Shown here in pieces: positions 57,515 to 64,000 of a stretch of 64,000 nucleotides of DNA. Source of the stretch: Acestrorhynchus altus (lineage: Eukaryota > Chordata > Actinopteri > Characiformes > Acestrorhynchidae); the NCBI GenBank assembly GCA_034509495.1, contig CM067508.1, positions 30,021,071 through 30,085,070 on the forward strand, in the 5' to 3' direction. Each line of letters opens with the position of its first letter. Within the stretch, counting starts at the first letter, position 1. Position numbers and translations under genes: made by a program. Under the pieces are notes generated by a model. It ran no database searches and was not told the DNA's origin. It worked only from the letters and a program-made list of their open reading frames with translations.

Positions 57515-57949
57515 ATGCGCCTGTTTCACGTGTCACACAGAGTTCATCTAACAGGCTACTCAACAAGTGTTTGAGCGGGCAAACCTGTTTGACCACGCCG
57601 AGACATCACCCATCACCCCACTCGTGAGGCTAGCTCTCCCTTGAGGCATCTGGGGCTGCTACTGAATCTAGCTCTCATCTTAATAGACTGTGGATGCAGA
57701 CCTTCAACCTGTCCAATTTTCCACCAGAGAGCTAATTATCTGGCTAGAACACAAACACTATCATTATCACTGTGAGGAAGTGTTGATCAACATGCCACAC
57801 GCTGAGCAAAAACCCAGCAGCAGCCAATGGAGTACAGCTTCTGTGTGAAATAAAGAACTTAAAGAAACACCAAACTCAACGGGAGCAAACAGCTACTTTG
57901 TCAGTGGAGTGCAGAAAAAGTCTGAAAACAAACAAACTAACTGAACACT

Positions 57950-59495
57950 TAATATAAGTAAGAAACACTGAGCAGAAGTACTGGGTGGAAAACATTGAGC
58001 AGTAAAACACTGAGCAGCAAACACTGAATGAGAAACACTGACCAGAAGCACTGAGAGGAAAAACTGAGCAGGGAAAACAGAGCGTATTGACCAGAACTAC
58101 TGAACAGAAGCACTGAGCAGGAAACACTTGGTAGGAAGCACTGAGCAAAACCATTAAGCAGCAGCGCTGACCAGGAACCACAGAGCAGAATAATTGATCA
58201 GAAAACACGAGCAGAAACACTGGGCAGGAATCGAGCAGAATCACTGAGCAGGAAGCACTGATTAGGAACATTGAGCAGAAACACGGACAGGAAACACTGG
58301 AGTGGAATCACCGACCAGACCACCACTGACCAGGAACCATCGGGAATGAAGCACTGAGCAGAAAACACTTGGTAAGAAGCACTTTCGAGCTAAAGCATTG
58401 CCAACAGCGCTGATCAGGGAACCACTGAGCAGAATAACTGACCAGGAAAACACTGACCAGGAAAACACTGATTAGGAAACAGTGAGCAGTAAGCACTGAG
58501 CAAAAACACTGAGCAGGAACACTGAGCAGGAAACATCATGGAAACACGGCGGAAACACAGAGTGAAAGCACTGACCAGACCAAATACTGACCAGGAACCA
58601 CTGAACAGAAGCACTGAGCAGAAAAAACACTTGCTAGGGAAGCACTGAGCAAAAGCATTAAGCAAACAGCAAGACTGGGAACCACTGAGCAGAAACACTG
58701 AGCAATAGCACTGATTAGGAAACACTGAGCAGGAAACATTGAGCAAAAACACAGAGCAGGAAGCACTGAGCAGGAAACTCTGGAGCAGAAAACATTGAGC
58801 AGAAACACAGAGCAGGGAAGACCGAGCAGGAAACTGAGCAGGAAACACTGAGCAGGAAACATTGAGCAGAAACACAGACCAGGAAAACACTGAGCACAGC
58901 ACTGATTAGGGAAACACTGAGTAGGAAACATTGGAGTAAAAATGACAGAGCAGGAAGCACCGAGCAGGAAACTCTGAGCAGGAAACATTGAGCAGGAAAC
59001 ACTGAGCAGGAAACACAGAGCAGGAAACACAGAGCAGGAAACACAGAGCAGGAAACACTTAGCAAGAAACACAGAGCAGGAAACACAGAGCAGGAAACAG
59101 CAAGAAACACAGAGCAGGAAACACAGAGCAGGAAACACTTAGCAGGAAACACTTAGCAAGGAAACACTTAGCAGTAAACACTTAGCAGTAAACACTTAGC
59201 AGGAAACACTGAGCAGGAAACACTTAGCAAGAAACACAGAGCAGGAAGCACCGAGCAGGAAACTCTGAGCAGGAAACAAAGAGCAGGAAACACTGAGCAG
59301 GAAACACTGAGCAGGAAAACTCTACGCAGAAACACTGACCAGGAAAACACAGAGTAAGAGACGCTGAGCAGGAAGCACCAAGCAAAAACACTAAGCAGGA
59401 ACCATTGAGTAGAAGCATCGAGCAGGAAGCACTGAGCTAAAACACAGAGTAGAAACCCTGAGCAGGAGTAAAAACAGAGCAGGAAGCACTGTGCT
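57950..59495. repeat. 15-bp minisatellite, about 100 units
   Basis: The unit is GAGCAGGAAACACTG or GAGCAGGAAACACAG. The core at about 58960-59330 is homogeneous, while 57950-58950 and 59330-59495 carry many substitutions and 1-3 bp indels, giving an old-edge, young-centre profile. As 15 is a multiple of three, long Cys/Phe/Ser-rich open frames (up to about 200 codons) appear on the minus strand as translated repeat. A signal-peptide-like look is a by-product of hydrophobic codons (pentapeptide C-F-L-L-S and V-F-P-A-Q). Confidence 0.95.
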
Positions 59496-59499
59496 TGAG

Positions 59500-60610
59500 T
59501 CAAGACCAAGACAGGGACACTATTCCTATAGATATAGAGATATATATATAAACTGTTCAGTAGTGTAACGCATCACACAGAGCTAATAACCACACACTCG
59601 TTAATTCACTCTTCTTTTATTAATGCCACATGAACAACAAAATACTGCAGTTAATGTAGGCCTCACAGTAATTATTGTTGATGTTTGAAGCCTCTGTGCC
59701 ACTTTAACTTATAGCACTGATAATTATCTCCACTAGAGAGGACGAGTGTTATTTTTCCAGGTTGATGAGACTGGGGTAAACACTGAGGGCTTTGTGATCA
59801 GCAGGGTTTTCATTCAGCCCATTGACCGAGCTGTCCAGCTCTTCATTCATAATTGAAGGCCATTAAATTCTGTGGTAAGTGGTTGTGGTTTAATTAGCCA
59901 GCCTGATGGCCTGAGCTCCTCACTACAAAGAGCAGAGTTTTAATTGAGTCATCATTTGGTGGGCAGACAGGGGGACAGTGATGTAACCCCACATCAGATC
60001 ACCTTCAGTACACAGAGAGCCGGGGAAGGAGATTTCATGTATACGGTTGAGCGAATGCTTAGTGTATCCTGACTAGACCCAGTCCTGCCAATAGAAGAGT
60101 GGATATATGAGAAGTGTGTCTTTTTGCTGAGAGCTTCCTGATCTGTAGTCTCTGATTTGTTTAGTTTGTCTCTCTTTTCCTGATTGGTCATGGTAATCTT
60201 TATTTCTGGTGTCCACTGTTTCAGTGTTGACTGATCAGAACTATCAACTCCTGTTAGTTCTATAGTGGTTGATTTTCTGATCATATCTCACGATTTGTTC
60301 ATTTACACCTCTTGCACTGGTTATTCTGTTGTCCTGTGTCCTGTAGAGAGGCAGTGCTGTTGCCTTTTAGCCAGTGACACTGTTATTTAGGGACAGATCT
60401 GGCAGATTGAGGATGCACGAGTGAAGCCAGGAATACACTGTGCAATTTTGGATATCTTGATCTTTGGTGGTTACTCACTCTGCATGTTTGACTTGTTTGT
60501 TGTATATGAGTCTTCAGTTTCTAACTCACACTGTACAAAAGAATTTGGTTTGACATGGTACTCATACTGCACTCTTACACAAATCAGGCAGCAGGTGCAA
60601 AGCAAGTAAT
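59500..60610. other. Repeat-poor stretch with candidate conserved non-coding sequence
   Basis: The segment 59580-59990 lacks recognisable repeats and has several homeodomain-type cores ('taattattg', 'gataattatc', 'cataattgaa', 'tttaattagcc'), a look often seen in vertebrate conserved non-coding elements. This is an impression, not an alignment. A 96-codon minus-strand frame at 59994-60284 was not matched to anything. Confidence 0.3.
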
Positions 60611-60616
60611 AATGCC

Positions 60617-60660
60617 AACACTAACCCTAACCTTAAACCCTAACCCCTAAACCCTAACCC
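60617..60660. repeat. Interstitial telomere-like tract
   Basis: About seven CCCTAA-type units with variants (CTAACC, CCTTAAA, CCCCTAAA). This is the vertebrate telomere repeat in C-strand orientation inside the window. Confidence 0.8.
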
Positions 60661-60669
60661 AAACAGGAA

Positions 60670-60933
60670 TTAACTTAGAACCTGAGTTCCGCATTTTGCA
60701 GGCAGTTACATGCCTTTTCTAGGCTTCATAACTCATGATCAGAGTAACCTACAGGCATGATACAACTACAAGACTTACCCTGACTTATAATTTATGTGAT
60801 GAATAAGTGAGTATTTAAACTCAGAAAACAGCTAAATTACATATATTTTGTGAATTAAAATTGAATTTAATCCCAGTTTAAATGCCGTAGCAGCCATCCA
60901 TTGTACTAATCTGTCCACATGTACTTGTGCTTG
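60670..60933 (-). mobile_element. TTAA-flanked MITE family, partial copy
   Basis: It starts TTAA-CTTAGAACC (60670-60682), then carries 'aactcatgatcagagtaacc', 'acaggcatgatac' and 'ttaatcccagtttaaatgcc', the antisense of the family's right part. It is cut off at about 60933, where a Tc1 3' end begins. Confidence 0.65.
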
Positions 60934-60934
60934 A

Positions 60935-61198
60935 GAGGTTCCCAAACACAGGTGTTCCAAGCTTCTAGCGTGATACTCAAAAAGACTTCAACAAAGTATT
61001 AAGCAAAGTCTGTGAATTCTTATGTATGTATTATATTTGTGTTTTATTTGTAATAAATGTAGAAACATATCCCATTCTGTCATCATGAGGTATTGTGTGT
61101 AGAATTCATTTAAATGAATTTAATCAATTTGAGAATAAAGTTGTACCTTAACATGGTGTGCAAAAGAGAAGTGCTGTGAATACTTTAGCGATGCACTG
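60935..61198 (+). mobile_element. Tc1-like 3' end, second copy
   Basis: 'gttcccaaacacaggtgttc' encodes the same C-terminal stretch as 51355-51385. It is followed by a terminal repeat with 'gtgctgtgaatacttta' and CACTG at 61198 next to TA. Confidence 0.72.
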
Positions 61199-61419
61199 TA
61201 ACTCAACCACTGCTTTAAACAGTCAATACTGATAACTGGCTGCTTAAAGCTGTTGGCTTCAGCATTGATTTTAGTATTTTAAATTTTAGACTCAGATGAT
61301 TTATTTACACAATCTGGAGAAGACTGCTGACCTGACAGTTGTCCAGAAGGCAATCATCAGCATTGCTGGTTGTTCTTAGAGTGCTGTATGAAAGCAAAGT
61401 AATGGAAAGTTGACTGGAA

Positions 61420-61600
61420 GGGGAAAATGTGATTGGAAAAGGTGCACGAGCATCAAGGCTTACCACAACCTTGAGTGGATTGACAAGTAAAGTCAATCCA
61501 AGGACTTGGGAGAGCTTCACAAGGTGTGAACTGAAGATGTTCTCAGAGCATCAAGAGCGACCAAGCAAAGGGGTTCCAGTGTGTTGGAGAGCAGAGAGAA
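61420..61600 (+). mobile_element. Tc1-like transposase relic, DNA-binding part
   Basis: One frame reads W-K-R-C-T-S-I-K-A-Y-H-N-L-E-W-I, then (after a stop) K-D-L-G-E-L-H-K-V, then R-A-S-R-A-T-K-Q-R. This follows the linker and second helix block of a Tc1-like transposase group (family: RKRCTS…LGE.HKEW…SRAT..RR). Stops and missing parts show decay. Confidence 0.6.
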
Positions 61601-62143
61601 GTTCAGCAACCAAGGCTGTGTTTCTCAAACTGTTCTTCTTGTGTTATCTTCTTGTACATCTCTATAATAGTCATGGTTCTCAGTGGAATCAAAATAGGTT
61701 CTTCTATGGCATCAATCAAGGAACCATTTGTACCACCTTTAGTTAACACTGTGTGTAAATGTTGAACCTCTCTTCTGCTGAATGGTTAAACATTTCCTCA
61801 TTTAGTATTTTAGGCTGGCAAGGCACGTTATTGCTGGAGCAAACTCTGACTTTGCTCCTCATCTGTTTGGCAGCATATGTTCTGTCAACAGTGGAAACAG
61901 CGCCTCCTGTAAGCCAGTTGAGGTACTATCAGAGATTCTGGAGATTCAGAAACAGCCTCTAATGCTATCTAATCTAATGCTGGCATTGTAAGTGCCTTAG
62001 CACCATGACCAAGAGCCAAGCAGGTGCATCTCACTCCTATCTGTATCATAGAAAGTCGCTGCAGGGGTAGGCCCAGCTTTGAGCCATTTTTGGCCTTGGT
62101 ACCACTTCGCACATCTGTCATACTCCAAGTAGAACCATCAGTG

Positions 62144-62144
62144 C

Positions 62145-62224
<80 letters not shown>
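62144..62224. repeat. (TG)n microsatellite, about 80 bp
   Basis: A pure TG run. The antisense His-Thr open frame is not a gene. Confidence 0.97.
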
Positions 62225-62229
<5 letters not shown>

Positions 62230-62974
62230 CTCATTAGCAGTTTCTTTATGAGGTGTTCATGACAGCTCTCCCTCTCACATCTCAGCGCAGGTGAGATTTC
62301 AAATTGTTTCTCATTTGGAGAGATTTCAGCAAACCTCTGCCAAAGTACTGCCCTGAAACGTCGGCAGTGTGCAAGGTAACAGGTAAGGTAGTGTGAACGG
62401 TAGTGTTTTTGATGCTTCTGCATGATGTACATTCCCCTGTGTGCCAGTGTGTGTAATGTGTCTCCAGGCACATTTTAATCCTTCGCGTTCTGTGTTGACA
62501 TGCATGAGTGTCGTGGAGCTGTAAGTCGGCCGAACCTCGCCCCACCTTTGTAGTCTCTGCAGACCAACAACGGATTTGTGCACCTGCTGTGCTTTTGGCT
62601 TTTATCTCCATCTGTGGATATGCTTCTTTATGTCACCATAATTGCTTCTTCTTTTGATCTTACACAAACATATGATCTAAGCAGTCCTTCACTGAGCCTA
62701 GATTGCATGATACATCAAGCAGTGCTTTTTGCAAACCCTAAGAAATGGCCATCATGGTCATTTTCAACAAAAGCATTGTGTATTTTGATGATTTGATTAA
62801 CCTTTCATGAATTAAAGCGAGCTGGGTTCTACTAAATACCCAATGTAGACATTATTTCCTTTCAGTGGTAATCTTGATACATTTTCAATTCTGAACATTC
62901 AGAATGTGAATGGAAATTTAATGACATGAATTTGCAAAAACTGATTATACCACTTCCCTTAGGGTTGACCACCA
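62230..62974. other. No gene recognised
   Basis: Nothing supported. Several overlapping minus-strand frames of 85-117 codons at 62118-62611 partly read through the TG repeat. Confidence 0.35.
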
Positions 62975-63125
62975 AATCACTTTCTCAATCCTGGTCCCTG
63001 AGGCACCCCTGCCCTGCACGTCATAGCTTTAACACACTCCCTCTGACTCTAAAGGCTTGTTAATGAGCTTAATCATCCAATATGCAGGGTAGGGGTGCCT
63101 CCAGGACTAGGGTTGAGAAACACTG
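62975..63125. mobile_element. hAT-like fold-back MITE, third copy
   Basis: The left arm is 'tttctcaatcctggtccctg' with 'ggcacccctgccctgcac'. The right arm is 'gcagggtaggggtgcctcca' to GAGAAACACTG (63125). The loop includes 'aggcttgttaatgagctta', which is also present in 23846-24005 as 'gggcttcttaatgagctga'. Confidence 0.75.
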
Positions 63126-63194
63126 ACCTAAATATCAAGGGCCTATGTAGAGTAATTGTCATTACATACTGTAATGTTGGTTTCAAAAGTACAT

Positions 63195-63240
63195 ATACTA
63201 TATGGCCAAATGTTTGTGGACACTCTTTACTTATTGTAAT
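63195..63240 (-). mobile_element. Terminus of an AAAAGTATTGGGACACC-type MITE
   Basis: 'tatatggccaaatgtttgtg' then 'gacac' resembles the opposite terminus of the family seen at 36205-36625. Only the end is recognised. Confidence 0.4.
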
Positions 63241-63584
63241 TAAGTTCAGAGGTTAGCAAAGTTAGGAGTGAAGAGTGGACCAGCCTGGTCTCAAAAGGAA
63301 TTTATACATATGTGACTAATTATACAATACATGGTATTATAATTTGAACCACAATTTACTAATTTAATGCAGGAATAAAACAATTTGAGAATTTATTTTT
63401 AATTTGAGAATTTATTTTTAATCTAAGTTGCTGCATCATGGTGTTAACAAAATAGATCTATGTGCTTTTGTTCCCATTTTATACTTTATTATATATTTGT
63501 TGAAAATGTGCTCAAATTCTGGTATTTAGTTTATTTTGCAAATGTGTTAAATATGCTGCATGACTAATGTACCACTAACCAATC

Positions 63585-63655
63585 ATTCATTCATTCATTT
63601 TCTGAACCGCTTATTCCTGAATAGGGTCATGGGTGAGCCAGTGCCCAGCCGGCAA
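63585..63655 (-). mobile_element. SINE 3' tail, inverted
   Basis: 'cattcattcattttctgaac' followed by 'cgcttattcctgaatagggt' is the antisense of the 'ataagcggttcagaaaatga' tail of fish SINEs. Confidence 0.5.
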
Positions 63656-63696
63656 CTAACCAATCAGTATCATCTAAAACATTTGATTAATTATTG

Positions 63697-63960
63697 ATGA
63701 CAGGATAGTGCTGTTGCCTCACAGCAAGAAGAACCTGGGTTCAATCCCTGGGTGGGGCGACCTGGGAAATTTCTGTGTGGAGTTTGCATGTTCTCCTCTG
63801 GATACTCCGGTTTCCCCCACAGTCCAAAAACATGTGCAGTAGGTGAATTGGTGACTCTAAAGTGGACCTGAATGTTTGAGTATGAGCCCTACAATGGAGT
63901 AGCTCCCTGTCTAGGGTTGTTTCCTGTCCTTGGTTTTTTTTTTTTTTTTTTTTTTTTCTA
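63697..63960 (+). mobile_element. tRNA-headed SINE (DANA/V-SINE-like)
   Basis: The head reads 'gtgctgttgcctcacagcaa' and a B-box-like GGGTTCAATCCC (63737-63748). The body follows with 'gtgtggagtttgcatgttct', 'actccggtttcccccacagt' and 'ccaaaaacatg', the central domain of DANA/V-type fish SINEs. A poly-T of about 20 bp follows at 63937-63958. The A box is eroded. Open frames across it are non-coding. Confidence 0.8.
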
Positions 63961-64000
63961 TTAAGGGGCACATGGAGGGCAATGTGGGTTAGAGGGGTAT

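Noticed and set aside
58536..59138. 200-codon minus-strand frame rich in Cys, Phe, Ser, and overlapping frames of 110-162 codons at 57876-59509
   Set aside because: They are translations of a 15-bp tandem repeat whose unit is a multiple of three, so all phases stay open. No start context, splice signals or non-repeat coding sequence are attached.
59994..60284. 96-codon hydrophilic minus-strand frame
   Set aside because: No family resemblance and it starts in repeat-poor AT-rich DNA. Possible chance frame; a conservation test would be needed.

Overview
The window is animal nuclear DNA and most likely comes from a teleost fish. No bacterial operons, CRISPR arrays, rRNA or tRNA genes are visible. 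It is AT-rich, very dense in (CA)n, (TA)n and (TC)n microsatellites, and full of Tc1/mariner relics, fold-back MITEs, tRNA-headed SINEs and decayed non-LTR retrotransposon 3' ends of the kinds known from fish. The mix of short dispersed families reminds me of otophysan fishes (characins, catfishes), but that is recognition from memory and cannot be proved here. No host protein-coding gene is supported. The window reads as intergenic or intronic sequence. Most long open frames are translations of microsatellites or of minisatellites whose unit is a multiple of three.

Layout. 0-12.8 kb: a Tc1 transposase relic at the left edge, two copies of a 0.4-0.5 kb short-TIR element (729-1222, 10431-10829), a Tc1 deletion MITE (3487-3980), several CA/TA arrays, a long-TIR fold-back element (9455-10045), and copies of a roughly 0.78 kb family with TTAA at its ends. 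12.8-15.0 kb: the best preserved mobile element, a 1.59 kb Tc1-like transposon (12967-14559) with roughly 200 bp inverted repeats, TA target duplications and a nearly intact transposase. It sits inside the transposase gene of an older, oppositely oriented relative. 15-20.6 kb: LINE ORF2 and 3'UTR remnants, another Tc1 relic, and microsatellites.

20.6-22.1 kb: a polypyrimidine tract followed by about 32 copies of a 39-bp minisatellite. 22.1-34.3 kb: hAT-like fold-back MITEs with recognisable 8-bp target duplications, long polypyrimidine and CA tracts, and a tRNA-headed SINE. 34.3-46.7 kb: a decayed satellite of about 50 bp (35088-35545), more MITE copies, and one weak candidate exon (36790-36877). 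46.7-52.1 kb: two clusters of a 'tagcaacca' minisatellite in opposite orientation, plus LINE 3' ends. 52-57.5 kb: an RTE-like LINE end, Tc1 relics and fold-back elements. 57.9-59.5 kb: about 100 copies of a 15-bp minisatellite. 59.5-64 kb: a repeat-poor block that may hold conserved non-coding sequence, a short interstitial telomere-like tract, further Tc1 and MITE pieces, and a SINE.

The genes do not act together as a system. The only catalytic potential is the 13.4-14.4 kb transposase, which has a complete DD34E set but a one-base deletion near its start. I found no convincing undescribed biological system. The most notable observations are the nested Tc1 pair, the codon-phased minisatellites, the TTAA-flanked family, and the inverted minisatellite clusters. 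All family assignments come from reading motifs by eye, without database searches.
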